Origin: Hyphomicrobiales bacterium
GTDB lineage: Bacteria > Pseudomonadota > Alphaproteobacteria > Rhizobiales > Rhizobiaceae
Assembly: GCA_002709005.1 (NCBI GenBank)
Contig: PAPH01000044.1
Coordinates: 124,001-188,000, forward strand
Direction: 5' to 3'
DNA length: 64,000 nucleotides
Part shown: in pieces, positions 18,307-28,641 of the stretch
Layout of the letters: every line of letters begins with the position of its first letter
Numbering within the stretch: the stretch's first letter is position 1
Translations under genes and position numbers: made by a program
The notes under the pieces: generated by a model
Seen by the model: only the letters and a program-made list of their open reading frames with translations
Databases searched by the model: none
What the model was told of the DNA's origin: nothing

Positions 18307-18891
18307 TCAGAACGGGTTCCAGGTCGGCCGCGGGGTCATCTTGAGATAGCCGACATTGATGCCGAGACGGGCGCCGACGCCGGTGCGGATCGGCACGACG
18401 AGCATCCCGTCACGCTGCAACACCGTCATGCCGAGGCCGGCGACGATGAAGGCCGAGCCGCTGACGCCGCCAAAGCGGCCATACATGCTCTCCACGGCCG
18501 GCAGATTGTAGACCAGCATCATGGTGCGGTTGCCGTCGCCGCCGTAATCGATACCGATCGAGGGGCCCTGCCAGAACACTTCGTGCTGACCGGCATTCTT
18601 GGTGTAGAGATCGCCCTCGCCATAGGTGAGGCCGCCGATCAGCGCGCCTGAGGCTTCCTGGCCGAGAATGTAGCCGTTGGGCAGGCCGTAGTCCCGAAAG
18701 GCCTTCTCGACCAACTTGGCGAGACCACCGGATGTGGACCCGAAGAAGCCGTGTCCGGCGTCGACGATTTCCTGCGCTGTATAATTCGATCCGCCCTGCT
18801 GGGCGTGGGCGGGGGCGGAAAGCCCGGCAACGAGAACCACGGCCAGCAACAGGTGCCACGCGGATATCAGGTTCGAGGTGATACGCTTCAT
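18307..18891 (-). CDS. eipA: DUF1134 / EipA-family envelope integrity protein
   Basis: Signal peptide; YTAQEIVDAGHGFFGSTSGGLAKLVEKAFRDYGLPNGYILGQEASGALIGGLTYGEGDLYTK and WQGPSIGIDYGGDGNRTMMLVYNL are DUF1134-like. Confidence 0.85.
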   Translation of the reverse strand: MKRITSNLISAWHLLLAVVLVAGLSAPAHAQQGGSNYTAQEIVDAGHGFFGSTSGGLAKLVEKAFRDYGLPNGYILGQEASGALIGGLTYGEGDLYTKNAGQHEVFWQGPSIGIDYGGDGNRTMMLVYNLPAVESMYGRFGGVSGSAFIVAGLGMTVLQRDGMLVVPIRTGVGARLGINVGYLKMTPRPTWNPF

Positions 18892-18961
18892 GTTCGAACT
18901 CCTGGAATGCGCTCGACGGCCGGATCGCCGTCCTGTCTGATCCCATTTTGCTACCAGGGTC

Positions 18962-18976
18962 TTAATAAGCGGTTTA
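18962..18976. promoter_or_regulatory. Near-consensus CtrA box upstream of eipA
   Basis: TTAA-taagcgg-TTTA (one mismatch to TTAA-N7-TTAA), about 70 bp upstream of the eipA start. Confidence 0.45.
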
Positions 18977-19131
18977 CCAAATGTGGTGTCTTTATGTTCC
19001 GACAAACCCGCAGTCAGCGGGCGAATGACTATGGCCAAAAAACCCGCTTTTGCTTGCGAATGCATGGGCGGACGTGCAGTTTCGGACTGATTTGGCGATT
19101 CGGGTAATGCAAAGGGACAGGAGACGACACC

Positions 19132-19773
19132 ATGTCGAAGAACCCCAACCTCACTCTTTCTGGACCTGACTTGGCGGCCCTTCTCTGCAGCCGCGTTTGC
19201 CACGACATCATCTCTCCGGTCGGCGCCATCAATAACGGCCTCGAACTGCTCGACGAGGGCGGCGCGGACGAGGATGCGATGGACCTCATCCGCACCAGCG
19301 CGCTCAACGCTTCGGTACGGCTGAAATTCGCCCGCCTGGCCTTCGGCGCTTCGGGCTCCGTCGGCGCCTCCATCGACACCGGGGAGGCCGAAAAGGCGGT
19401 GATGGATTTCGTCTCCGCCGATGCAAAGACGGAAGTGACCTGGACCGGCCCGCGCGCCATCATCCCGAAGAACAAGGTCAAGCTTCTCCTCAACCTCTTC
19501 CTGGTCGCCTACGGCGCCATTCCGCGCGGCGGCAATATCGACATCACGCTGGCAAACCTCGAGACCACGCCCGAATTCAAACTGGTATGCAGGGGACGCA
19601 TGGTCCGCGTGCCGCCGAAATTCCTCGAGATCCATTCGGGTCAGGTCGAGGAAGCCATCGATGCCCACGCGATCCAGCCCTATTACACCGTGCTTCTGGC
19701 CGACGAGGCCGGCATGACGATCAACTGCTCGGCCAATGCCGAGGAAGTGGTCTTCACCTCGTCCCACGCCTGA
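19132..19773 (+). CDS. chpT: Histidine phosphotransferase ChpT
   Basis: LAALLCSRVCHDIISPVGAINNGLELL phospho-His motif; close to ctrA. Confidence 0.88.
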   Translation: MSKNPNLTLSGPDLAALLCSRVCHDIISPVGAINNGLELLDEGGADEDAMDLIRTSALNASVRLKFARLAFGASGSVGASIDTGEAEKAVMDFVSADAKTEVTWTGPRAIIPKNKVKLLLNLFLVAYGAIPRGGNIDITLANLETTPEFKLVCRGRMVRVPPKFLEIHSGQVEEAIDAHAIQPYYTVLLADEAGMTINCSANAEEVVFTSSHA

Positions 19774-19941
19774 TCAGACCTGCCTGACCTCGACCGCTCC
19801 GCGCTTCCGGCGGGCCGCGCAACCTTATGTTAAGCGTATCTGCTTACCGAAAATTCGTTGCTTTCCGTTAGCATTGGCTCAATCCGGACAAACAACGTCC
19901 GGCCGGGTGGGGAAGCCCGGTAGGGGTCAAGGAGTGAACAG

Positions 19942-20307
19942 ATGCAGCAACGACTGATGATCGCGGACGATTCGGCAGTTATCTGCAAGGTGGCCAAGCG
20001 AATTCTCGGCGGCATGAGCTTCCAGGTCGTGGAAGCCTCCAACACCGGTGAGGCACTGATGATGTGCGAGGCGCAACTGCCCGCCATCCTCATCGTCGAC
20101 GCCGGCATGCCCGATGCGCTCAGCCTCATTCACAGCGTCCGCCAGATGGAAGGCGGCGACAAGGTCCGCATCTACTACTGCACCATCGAAAACGACATCA
20201 AGGTGCTGATGGTCGGCAAGCGCGCCGGCGCGGACGATTTCCTGATCAAGCCCTTCGACCGCCAGATGCTCGAAAACGCATTCGGACGCTTCGCGGCCGC
20301 TGCCTGA
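19942..20307 (+). CDS. Single-domain response regulator
   Basis: MIADDSAVICKVAKRILGG, AILIVDAGMPD phospho-Asp, GADDFLIKPFDRQML. Confidence 0.88.
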   Translation: MQQRLMIADDSAVICKVAKRILGGMSFQVVEASNTGEALMMCEAQLPAILIVDAGMPDALSLIHSVRQMEGGDKVRIYYCTIENDIKVLMVGKRAGADDFLIKPFDRQMLENAFGRFAAAA

Positions 20308-20326
20308 ACTTGGCGTTTGCCAACAA

Positions 20327-20352
20327 CGAAAAAGCCCGCCATCGGGCGGGCT
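20327..20352 (-). terminator. Terminator hairpin between the response regulator and ctrA (best for ctrA)
   Basis: AGCCCGCC-atcg-GGCGGGCT with A-run on the + strand 5' side. Confidence 0.7.
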
Positions 20353-20400
20353 CGTTCTTGTCCGGGACATGCTGACGGGGATAGTCAGCAAGAGATCCAA

Positions 20401-21102
20401 TCAGGCGCTTTCGCGGATCTCGCTGTCGTCCGGCTCGCGGAGCACGTAGCCGCGGCCCCAGACAGTCTCGATGTAGTTCTTGCCGCCGGCGGCCGTCGCG
20501 AGCTTCTTGCGCAGCTTGCAGATGAAGACGTCGATGATCTTCAGTTCCGGTTCGTCCATCCCGCCGTAAAGGTGGTTGAGGAACATTTCCTTGGTCAGCG
20601 TGGTACCCTTGCGGAGCGAAAGGAGCTCCAGCATCTGGTATTCCTTGCCGGTCAGGTGGACCCGCTGCGCACCGACTTCCACAGTCTTGGCGTCGAGGTT
20701 GACGACCAGGTCACCGGTGGTGATGACGGACTGGGCATGCCCCTTCGAACGGCGGACGATGGCGTGGATACGGGCAACCAGCTCATCCTTGTGGAACGGC
20801 TTGGTCATGTAGTCGTCGGCGCCGAAGCCGAGACCACGAACCTTGTCCTCGATGCCGGCCATGCCGGAGAGGATGAGAATGGGTGTCTTGACCTTCGAAA
20901 GGCGAAGCGTCCGAAGCACTTCGTAACCGGACATGTCCGGCAGGTTCAGGTCGAGGAGAATGATGTCGTAGTCGTAGAGCTTGCCCAGATCGACACCTTC
21001 CTCACCGAGGTCGGTGGTGTAGACATTGAAACTCTCGGACTTGAGCATCAATTCGATGCTCTGCGCCGTGGCGCTGTCATCCTCAATCAGTAGTACGCGC
21101 AT
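20401..21102 (-). CDS. ctrA: Cell-cycle master response regulator CtrA
   Basis: [36 protein letters not shown]...[16 protein letters not shown]...[21 protein letters not shown]...[15 protein letters not shown]. Confidence 0.96.
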   Translation of the reverse strand: MRVLLIEDDSATAQSIELMLKSESFNVYTTDLGEEGVDLGKLYDYDIILLDLNLPDMSGYEVLRTLRLSKVKTPILILSGMAGIEDKVRGLGFGADDYMTKPFHKDELVARIHAIVRRSKGHAQSVITTGDLVVNLDAKTVEVGAQRVHLTGKEYQMLELLSLRKGTTLTKEMFLNHLYGGMDEPELKIIDVFICKLRKKLATAAGGKNYIETVWGRGYVLREPDDSEIRESA

Positions 21103-21254
21103 ATTTATCCCCTTTTCCGCCGCCGCAGAGCCGTGGTCAACGTCATCTACACGGTACGGTCCAGTCGTTGCCTGATTTGGAGGCTGCCATGGAATGGTTA
21201 ACAAATTCTGATGTGGTTATGCAACCATTCAGAGGATGTTAATTTTACACGGTA

Positions 21255-21338
21255 GACTCCTGATTCCACATAAGAAATGCAGATCAATGGAGTTGAGAAT
21301 CCACTTTAAGAATCCCCTGTAATCGACTCATTCGACTC
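21255..21338. promoter_or_regulatory. Cluster of six GANTC (CcrM methylation) sites upstream of ctrA
   Basis: GACTC 21255, GATTC 21262, GAATC 21297, GAATC 21310, GACTC 21325, GACTC 21334. Confidence 0.8.
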
Positions 21339-21544
21339 TGGAAAGGCGCTCGAAAAAAACCGGTTTTTCGTTTACCTGCCCTTAAACCATGGGACTTAGT
21401 ATTAACGATGCCCGTAAACGAATGGTTACCAAGGGGTGATTGGTTAACGCTGATGCCGCACGGAAACGATTCGAAAACGGGCCGCCGGAGGGTTTCCCCG
21501 GCGCAGCGTCCAATCCGGGGTTTCTCATCACGGGAGTATTGCGT

Positions 21545-21895
21545 ATGAAATCGCGTGAGAGCCTGGTTCGTCTGAAACAGTTTCAGGTGACCGAAAAGTC
21601 CCGCCAGTTGAACCAGATTCAGCTCATGATGGCGGAAATGCAGAAGATGGCTGCCGAACTGGAGTACCAGATCGCCGCCGAGGAGAAGAAGGCGGGAATT
21701 ACCGATCCGTCGCACTTCGCCTACCCGACTTTCGCCAAGGCGGCGCGTCAGCGCGCCGACAATCTTCAGAATTCGATCCGCGAGCTGCAGGTGCAACTTG
21801 AGGCGGCGGAAATCGCTCTGGAGGAAGCCCAGGCGGAACATGCCAAGGCGGCCGCGCTGGAAGAGCGCGACCACAAGTCCAGCCGCGCCGGCTGA
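21545..21895 (+). CDS. fliJ: Flagellar export protein FliJ-like
   Basis: Short all-helical coiled-coil protein MKSRESLVRLKQFQVTEKSRQLNQIQLMMAEMQKMAAELE...; divergent from ctrA. Confidence 0.72.
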   Translation: MKSRESLVRLKQFQVTEKSRQLNQIQLMMAEMQKMAAELEYQIAAEEKKAGITDPSHFAYPTFAKAARQRADNLQNSIRELQVQLEAAEIALEEAQAEHAKAAALEERDHKSSRAG

Positions 21896-21924
21896 CACGA
21901 ACGTAAACGACGCTGCGCATTCTT

Positions 21925-21957
21925 GCCGGTGGAAGGCGATGCTTCGCCCTCCGCCGG
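21925..21957 (+). terminator. Hairpin terminator downstream of fliJ
   Basis: GCCGGTGGAAGGCGA-tgct-TCGCCCTCCGCCGGC followed by tttct. Confidence 0.6.
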
Positions 21958-22070
21958 CTTTCTGCGTCCGCCACGGGCGACAGCGATTTCACGATCGCCG
22001 TCGGCGCCTTGCAAGCGCCCCGAAGCTGTGATGAGTGGGAAACCTTCACCCGGCGGACAAAGGAAAAAAC

Positions 22071-22529
22071 GTGAGACCGGTCCTGATTGCCTGCCTCGTG
22101 CTCGCACCTTTTTGTCTCGCCCTCGGGGTGACGCTGCCGCTGATGCGGTTCGAGACACTTTATCTTTTCGACAGCGAACCGTCCCTTTTCGGGATCGTGA
22201 CCAGCCTCGCCGCGGACGGCGATATCGCGCTTGCGGGAATCGTCGGTCTCGTCTCGATCGCCTTCCCGATGATCAAGCTGCTGGTCATTGCCGCCGAGGC
22301 GACCGGCCTGCCGCTGCAGCCGGAAGGAAAAATCGCCCGCGCCCTCCCCCATCTCGCCCGCTGGTCGCTGATGGACGTGCTGATCGTCTCCCTCGTCATC
22401 GTCGCCGCCAAGACCGGCGGCTTCGCCACCGCACTCTCACAACCGGGGCTGTGGTTCTACCTGGCGTCCGCATTGATGGCGATCGTCGCCCACATCATCA
22501 GCGGGCGGCTAAGGCAGGAGCACGGCTAG
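22071..22529 (+). CDS. Paraquat-inducible protein A-like membrane protein
   Basis: GTG start after aaggaa; four-TM protein with LTLPLMRFETLYLF... and VALIGIVSIAFPMIK-like segments. Confidence 0.75.
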   Translation: MRPVLIACLVLAPFCLALGVTLPLMRFETLYLFDSEPSLFGIVTSLAADGDIALAGIVGLVSIAFPMIKLLVIAAEATGLPLQPEGKIARALPHLARWSLMDVLIVSLVIVAAKTGGFATALSQPGLWFYLASALMAIVAHIISGRLRQEHG

Positions 22530-22582
22530 ACTCGGGAGAGCCCGGAAAAAAGCTTCCGGAAGAAGGGAAATATGAATTCTGG

Positions 22583-22602
22583 TTCGGCGGAAACCCGCCG
22601 AA
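22583..22602 (-). terminator. Hairpin downstream of sciP
   Basis: TTCGGCGG-aaac-CCGCCGAA. Confidence 0.45.
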
Positions 22603-22609
22603 ACCGAAA

Positions 22610-22885
22610 TCAATGACGATATTGCTGGATGCGGGTGGTGCGAAGACCGGCCAGACCGTAATCGTTGATCGAGGACTGCCAAGAGAGGAATTCCTCGACG
22701 GTGAGCGTGTAGCGCTCGCAAGCTTCCTCGAGGCTCAGCAGCCCGCCGCGCACGGCGGCAACGACTTCCGCCTTGCGGCGAATGACCCAACGCCGCGTAT
22801 TTGCGGGCGGAAGATCGGCAATCGTAAGCGGACTCCCGTCGGGGCCGATCACATACTTAACTCGGGGTCGTACCATATCGGTCAT
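22610..22885 (-). CDS. sciP: DUF1153 / SciP-family CtrA inhibitor
   Basis: IGPDGSPLTIADLPPANTRRWVIRRKAEVVAAVRGGLLSLEEACERYTLTVEEFLSWQ: strongly SciP-like. Confidence 0.92.
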   Translation of the reverse strand: MTDMVRPRVKYVIGPDGSPLTIADLPPANTRRWVIRRKAEVVAAVRGGLLSLEEACERYTLTVEEFLSWQSSINDYGLAGLRTTRIQQYRH

Positions 22886-23083
22886 TGGACACTCTTACAA
22901 ACTCAAGACCTACTGGAAGCTAAGCTACCGTTTCTGTTTTAAAAATTGCCTAAGGCCGGATTATAGTTTCGGTAACGTTTTGGCACAGCCCGGCGGTGGC
23001 CTTGTTGATGCCACACCGGATATGTATATGTGCCATCGAAAACAGGAACTTGTCCGCTTGATCGGCGCCTTGAACGCCTTTGA

Positions 23084-24295
23084 ATGCCGGGGGTTGAAGT
23101 GAATAGTCTCGATATCGCCAAGCCGCCGCGCGACACCCGCGTCGTGGTTGCCATGTCCGGTGGCGTGGACAGCTCCGTCGTTGCCGGCCTCCTGAAAAGA
23201 GAGGGGTATGACGTCATAGGCGTCACGCTCCAGCTTTACGATCATGGTGCCGCCGTCCACCGCGCGGGCTCCTGCTGCGCCGGTCAGGACATCGACGACG
23301 CCCGTCGCGTCTCCGAAACCATCGGCATCCCCCATTACGTGCTCGACTACGAACAGCGCTTCCGCGAGGCGGTGATCAATCCGTTCGCCGAAAGCTATGT
23401 GATGGGCGAAACGCCGATCCCCTGCGTGGCCTGCAATCAGACGGTGAAGTTCGCTGACCTTTTGGCGACGGCGCGCGATCTCGGCGCCGATTGCCTGGCG
23501 ACCGGCCATTATATCCGCTCGCGCCACGAGCCGACCGAGGACAATGCGGGGCGCCGGGCACTCTACAGGCCCGTCGATTCAGACCGCGACCAGAGCTATT
23601 TCCTGTTCGCCACCACTCAGGACCAGCTCGACTTCCTGCGATTCCCCCTTGGCGACCTGCCAAAGGCGCGGACCCGGGAACTCGCCGAGGAAATGGGGCT
23701 CGTCGTTGCAAAGAAGGCCGACAGCCAGGACATCTGCTTCGTGCCGCAGGGCAAATATGCCGACGTGATCAGCAAGCTCCGGCCCGATTCGCAGCTTGCC
23801 GGCGATATTGTCCACATCGATGGGCGGGTGCTGGGCCACCATCCGGGAATCGTCAATTACACGATCGGCCAGCGCAAGGGCCTCGGCGTCGCCACCGGCG
23901 AACCGCTTTATGTCGTCCATCTCGACGCCCGCTCGAAGCGGGTCGTCGTCGGGCCCAGAGAGGCGCTGGAAACCACGCGCGTCATCCTGCGCGACGTCAA
24001 TTGGCTGGGCGATGTTCCGCTTGACCGCATCGGAGAGGACGGCGTGGCCTGCTTCGCCAAGCTGCGCTCGACCCGCCCGCCCCAGCCCGCACGTCTGTAC
24101 GTGATCGACGGCATCGCCGAAGTGGAACTCGATGAAGGCGAAGCGGGAATTGCCGCGGGCCAGGCCTGCGTGCTCTATTCCTCGCCCGATGAAGCGGCAC
24201 GCATCTATGGTGGCGGTTTCATCGAACGCTCGGAACGCAGCCCCGAGGCCCAGGCCCTGCTGACCCGCCTGCTCAGCGCCGCATCCGCAGCCTAA
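23084..24295 (+). CDS. mnmA: tRNA-specific 2-thiouridylase MnmA
   Basis: [34 protein letters not shown] (PP-loop), [27 protein letters not shown] at 23099 is an alternative start. Confidence 0.94.
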   Translation: MPGVEVNSLDIAKPPRDTRVVVAMSGGVDSSVVAGLLKREGYDVIGVTLQLYDHGAAVHRAGSCCAGQDIDDARRVSETIGIPHYVLDYEQRFREAVINPFAESYVMGETPIPCVACNQTVKFADLLATARDLGADCLATGHYIRSRHEPTEDNAGRRALYRPVDSDRDQSYFLFATTQDQLDFLRFPLGDLPKARTRELAEEMGLVVAKKADSQDICFVPQGKYADVISKLRPDSQLAGDIVHIDGRVLGHHPGIVNYTIGQRKGLGVATGEPLYVVHLDARSKRVVVGPREALETTRVILRDVNWLGDVPLDRIGEDGVACFAKLRSTRPPQPARLYVIDGIAEVELDEGEAGIAAGQACVLYSSPDEAARIYGGGFIERSERSPEAQALLTRLLSAASAA

Positions 24296-24361
24296 AATCA
24301 AAAGAATAGAATGGGCCTTGTGCGTCCGCCTGGACGCACGCCGCTCCGGGCGGCCGGGAGA

Positions 24362-26074
24362 TTATCCCGCCGCCCAGACGTCGAGCGCCTGATTGAAGAC
24401 CTCTGTGCCGGTCGCGCCCTTTTCCAGCGTGATCAGCGCGCGGCGTCCATTGGAATAGATCACCGGAACGTCGATCCAGTTGCGCGTGCGCAGAAGCTGG
24501 GTGTTGGTCTGCACGGCCTCGGTGAGGTCGTTGAGCGCGATCATGTAGAAGTCCTCGGTGATCTTGGCCGGGACCGCGATCAGCGGATTACCCTGATCCT
24601 GCTCGGTCTGCTTCATCGAGATGCGCTGGATCTGATCGATGCCGCCGCCGGTGAAATCGGCAGGAAGCGCGAAGACGATCTCGATGATGTGGCTCGCGGG
24701 CAGCGACTTGTCGGCATTGCGCTTGATGGTGATAAGCGCCGAGAGATTGCCGTCATTTGTACTGACCTCGCCGCGGATGGCGACATTGTTCGGACCGCCG
24801 TTTTCCGGATCGTCGATCAGCGACCAGACCACGCTACCCTCGTTGACGGCCGGGCTCTGCTGGTCGAGGCGCTCCTCGTAAAGGAACATCTTCTGCTGCA
24901 CGCCGAGCGGCTCCTCACCCTGCGCGGGCTGCTCGCCGGCGGCATCGGGAGCGGCTTCACCGGTCGCGCCCGGGGCCTGAAGCGGCGGCGTATCGCCCTG
25001 CGCGGTCTGAGCGGCCACAGAACGGCCCTCGACCGGAGCGGTCGCGGCGGCCAATTCCGGCGCGGGGCCGGGATTGGATTCGCTGCCGTCGACATTGAGC
25101 CGCTGGGTGAATTTCCGGTCGGGATCCTCCGCCGGCTGATCAGTTTCCGCAGCCGCCGTCTCCGTTTCCTGCGGGGCGGCTTCCGGCTCGTTCGTCGTTT
25201 CGGTTTCGGCGGTTTCCGTCTCGGCAGGTGTCTCCGGCTGGGCGGTCTCGGTCTCCGCGCCGCTCGAGAACATCGCCGTCAGCGCGTCTCTCTGCGTCCA
25301 GGCTGCATAACCTGCCACGGCAAGCAGCAGGAGAACGGCAAGGCCCAGAACGAGCCCGGTCAGTCCGGACCGGCCGCCCGAACGCTCGGCACGTTCCGGC
25401 CGCCGGGGCTCGGACCGGGGCTCCGAGCGTGGCTCAGCCGCAGGCCCTTCATCCGCGCTGCGAGAGCGGTCCCCGAGACCGAAAACATCGTCGTGCTCAT
25501 GCCCGGCTATCACGTCCGGGCGATCCGCCGGCGGAGGCGGCGCCTCGTGTTCGGCGGGAAATTCCGGTTCGGCCGCGACATCCATGTCGTCGCGATACTC
25601 GGGAACGGGGGGCTCGAGATACGCGCCGTCGCCGGCGTCGGTTGTCTCGTCCGCATCCTCCCATGCCGGTTCAGCCGGACCCGGCTCGGCCTGCGGGGAC
25701 GACGTGGGCGTCCATTGCGGCTCGGCATGTGCGGGCGGCGGCGGAGGCGCCGCGACGGGAGGAGCCGGAGGCGTCTCCGGCGCGGGCACCGAGGGTTTCT
25801 CGTCGACCAGCGCCTCGAGTTCCGACATCAGACGATCGGTTTCGTCCTGGTCCTCCTCGACGGCGACCGCGTGCTCGCTCTCGACCTCGGCGATCGCATC
25901 GTCGAGCTTCGCCATCTGCCGGGCCACGATCTCCTCGGCAGGGGGCGGGTTCATCGCCTCAAGCTGGCGGCGGATCGCCGAGCGGGCCTTCTCGTAGACC
26001 CTTTCCCGGTTCTCCGGCGTATTGTCCGAAAGGTTCACGACGGCCTTCCGGATGACAGCTACAAAATCCGCCAT
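24362..26074 (-). CDS. Conserved hypothetical membrane protein with long Pro/Glu-rich region
   Basis: MADFVAVIRKAVVNLSDNTPENRERVYEKARSAIRRQLE; one TM segment LTGLVLGLAVLLLLAVAGYAAW; low-complexity acidic/proline region. Confidence 0.7.
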   Translation of the reverse strand: MADFVAVIRKAVVNLSDNTPENRERVYEKARSAIRRQLEAMNPPPAEEIVARQMAKLDDAIAEVESEHAVAVEEDQDETDRLMSELEALVDEKPSVPAPETPPAPPVAAPPPPPAHAEPQWTPTSSPQAEPGPAEPAWEDADETTDAGDGAYLEPPVPEYRDDMDVAAEPEFPAEHEAPPPPADRPDVIAGHEHDDVFGLGDRSRSADEGPAAEPRSEPRSEPRRPERAERSGGRSGLTGLVLGLAVLLLLAVAGYAAWTQRDALTAMFSSGAETETAQPETPAETETAETETTNEPEAAPQETETAAAETDQPAEDPDRKFTQRLNVDGSESNPGPAPELAAATAPVEGRSVAAQTAQGDTPPLQAPGATGEAAPDAAGEQPAQGEEPLGVQQKMFLYEERLDQQSPAVNEGSVVWSLIDDPENGGPNNVAIRGEVSTNDGNLSALITIKRNADKSLPASHIIEIVFALPADFTGGGIDQIQRISMKQTEQDQGNPLIAVPAKITEDFYMIALNDLTEAVQTNTQLLRTRNWIDVPVIYSNGRRALITLEKGATGTEVFNQALDVWAAG

Positions 26075-26127
26075 GGTTTGACTGATACCTGCTAAGTTCG
26101 TTTAAACGCGTTGTTTTGGTGCTTAAA

Positions 26128-27426
26128 CTAGTCTTCAAAGGGGTCGGTAACAAGTATGGTGTCGTCGCGCTCCGGACTTGTGGACAGAAGTGCGACCGGC
26201 GCGCCGATCAGTTCCTCGATCCGGCGGACATACTTGATGGCCTGGGCGGGGAGATCGGCCCAGCTGCGCGCGCCGACCGTGGTGCCTTCCCAGCCATCCA
26301 CCGATTCGTAGACCGGCGTGCAGCGCGCCTGCGCGCCCTGGCTGGCCGGCAAATGGTCGATCCGCTCGCCGTCGAGTTCGTAGCCGATGCAGATCTTGAT
26401 CTCCTTCAGCCCGTCGAGCACGTCGAGCTTGGTGAGCGCGATCCCGCTGATGCCGTTGACGGCGACCGACTGGCGCACGAGTGCGGCGTCGAACCAGCCG
26501 CAGCGGCGTTTGCGGCCCGTAACGGTGCCGAATTCGTGGCCGCGTTCACCGAGGAACTGGCCGATATCGTCGTTGAGTTCGGTTGGGAACGGCCCCTCGC
26601 CCACACGCGTCGTATAGGCCTTGGTGATGCCGAGCACATAGTGCAGCGACCCCGGACCAAGGCCCGAGCCGGCGGCTGCCTGGCCGGAGACCGTGTTCGA
26701 CGAAGTCACAAAGGGATACGTGCCGTGGTCGATGTCGAGCAGCGTGCCCTGCGCGCCCTCGAACAGGATGCGGTTGCCCGCCCGGCGCGCCTTGTCGAGA
26801 AGCAGCCAGATCGTCTCCCGGAACGGCAGGATGCGGTCGGCGATCGAAGTCAGTTCCTCGAAAATGGTCTTGAATTCGATTTCCGGCTGCTCGAGGCCAC
26901 GGCGCAGTGCGTTGTGATGGGTAAGAAGACGATCGATCTTGGCCGGCAGCGTTTCGAGATTGGCGAGATCCATCACCCTGATCGCGCGGCGGCCGACCTT
27001 GTCCTCATAGGCCGGACCGATGCCCCGGCGGGTGGTGCCGATCTTGGTTCCGGAATTGGACGCCGCGTCTTCGCGGATGCCATCGAGTTCACGGTGCAGC
27101 GACAAGATCAGCGTTGCGTTGTCGGCAATGCGCAGGTTCTCCGGGCCGATCTTCACGCCCTGTTTGGCGAGCCGGTCCATCTCGGCGATCAGGGCGTGCG
27201 GATCGATGACCACACCGTTGCCGATCACCCCCATCTTGCCTTCGCGCACAACGCCCGAGGGCAGGAGCGAGAGCTTGTAGCTAACGCCATCGATGACGAG
27301 CGTATGGCCCGCATTGTGCCCCCCCTGGAAACGCACCACGATATCGGCGCGCTCCGACAGCCAGTCGACGATCTTGCCCTTACCTTCGTCGCCCCACTGC
27401 GAGCCGACGACAACCACATTGGCCAT
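26128..27426 (-). CDS. purA: Adenylosuccinate synthetase
   Basis: [44 protein letters not shown]...; ATG at 27426. The ORF-track extension to 27681 is rejected. Confidence 0.97.
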   Translation of the reverse strand: MANVVVVGSQWGDEGKGKIVDWLSERADIVVRFQGGHNAGHTLVIDGVSYKLSLLPSGVVREGKMGVIGNGVVIDPHALIAEMDRLAKQGVKIGPENLRIADNATLILSLHRELDGIREDAASNSGTKIGTTRRGIGPAYEDKVGRRAIRVMDLANLETLPAKIDRLLTHHNALRRGLEQPEIEFKTIFEELTSIADRILPFRETIWLLLDKARRAGNRILFEGAQGTLLDIDHGTYPFVTSSNTVSGQAAAGSGLGPGSLHYVLGITKAYTTRVGEGPFPTELNDDIGQFLGERGHEFGTVTGRKRRCGWFDAALVRQSVAVNGISGIALTKLDVLDGLKEIKICIGYELDGERIDHLPASQGAQARCTPVYESVDGWEGTTVGARSWADLPAQAIKYVRRIEELIGAPVALLSTSPERDDTILVTDPFED

Positions 27427-27679
27427 GTACAGTCCCCTGAATTGCCGGTGAAAACGCACCGGCCGGAAATTTCGAACACGTTCTATATCGTCATGCGAGC
27501 GCGCATGCGACCCCCCGCATGTGACGATAGGGGTGTCTCGGGAAGGAAATTTCCAACCGCACGTCATTTTCCCTGCCATGGTCGCCGGGAAACGGCGATT
27601 GGACCCGCGCCATTGCCATCCCGGTCCGCGCGGCCTAGATGGAACACCTCGCCTTATGCGCTCGTCCGCCGGATGCCCC

Positions 27680-28564
27680 ATGACCCAACGCGCCTATTTC
27701 TACATGCTGCTGACGACACTGTTCTGGGGCGCCAACGCCGTCGCCGGCAAACTGGCGGTCGGCCTGATCTCGCCGATGCTGCTCACCTCGATGCGCTGGC
27801 TGCTCGCGGTCACGGTGCTGTTGAGCTTCGCCTGGCCGCAGGTCCGCCGCGATCTGCCGATCATCCGCAGGCACTGGCCCGTTCTCGCGGCGCTCGGCGC
27901 GGCCGGCTTCACGATCTTCAACGTCTCGCTTTACTCGGCTCTCGAGTTTACCACCGCGATCAACGTGGTGATCCTCCAGGCCGGCATGCCGCTGGTCATT
28001 TTTCTCGCCAATTTCTTCATCTTCCGGGTGCCTGTGACATCGGCGCAGGTGATCGGCTTCTTCCTGACCGTGGCAGGCGTCGCGGCCGTCGCATCCGCAG
28101 GCGCCCCGCAACAGCTCCTGTCGCTTTCCCTCAACAAGGGCGACGCCATCATGTTGATCGCCGTCCTGGTCTATGGCGGATACACGGTGGCCTTGCGCTA
28201 TCGACCGGTGATGCACTGGCAGAGCATGATGGCGGTCATGGCGACCTCGGCCTTCATCTTCTCACTTCCGTTCACCGCCTGGGAGATCGCGGTCGACCGG
28301 GTGATCTGGCCGGGTGTGGAGGGCATCTCGATCGCCGTCTTCACCGCCATCTTCCCCTCGCTGATCTCGCAGGTGCTCTATATCCAGGCCAACGGGCTGA
28401 TCGGCTCCAACCGCGCCGGGCTGTTCACCAACCTCATTCCGGTCTTCGGCACCATCCTCTCCGTCGTCGTACTGCGAGAGACGCTGCACCTCTACCACGT
28501 CGTGGCCCTGGTGCTGGTGATGAGCGGGATCGCGCTGGCCGAACGGGGCAAGCGCGCGCGATAG
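27680..28564 (+). CDS. EamA/DMT-family transporter
   Basis: Ten-TM pattern with two EamA repeats: [19 protein letters not shown]..., [46 protein letters not shown]. Confidence 0.88.
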   Translation: MTQRAYFYMLLTTLFWGANAVAGKLAVGLISPMLLTSMRWLLAVTVLLSFAWPQVRRDLPIIRRHWPVLAALGAAGFTIFNVSLYSALEFTTAINVVILQAGMPLVIFLANFFIFRVPVTSAQVIGFFLTVAGVAAVASAGAPQQLLSLSLNKGDAIMLIAVLVYGGYTVALRYRPVMHWQSMMAVMATSAFIFSLPFTAWEIAVDRVIWPGVEGISIAVFTAIFPSLISQVLYIQANGLIGSNRAGLFTNLIPVFGTILSVVVLRETLHLYHVVALVLVMSGIALAERGKRAR

Positions 28565-28585
28565 AACGCCACCCTCCGCGCAACA

Positions 28586-28617
28586 AAAAAGCCCGCCCCT
28601 TGCGGAGCGGGCCTTTT
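28586..28617. terminator. Probable bidirectional terminator between the EamA gene and serA
   Basis: aaaaaaGCCCGCcccttgcggaGCGGGCcttttc. Confidence 0.75.
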
Positions 28618-28641
28618 CGATCCTTGGGAGGATGTGTCGGA

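Noticed and set aside
22961-23100. Shared short string ttatagtttcggt here and near 61340
   Set aside because: Only 13 bp, no wider similarity; most likely chance.
24311-26095. 594-aa ORF on the + strand opposite the Pro-rich membrane protein
   Set aside because: Arg/Gly/Leu-rich shadow translation; the minus-strand ORF has a sensible TM and start.
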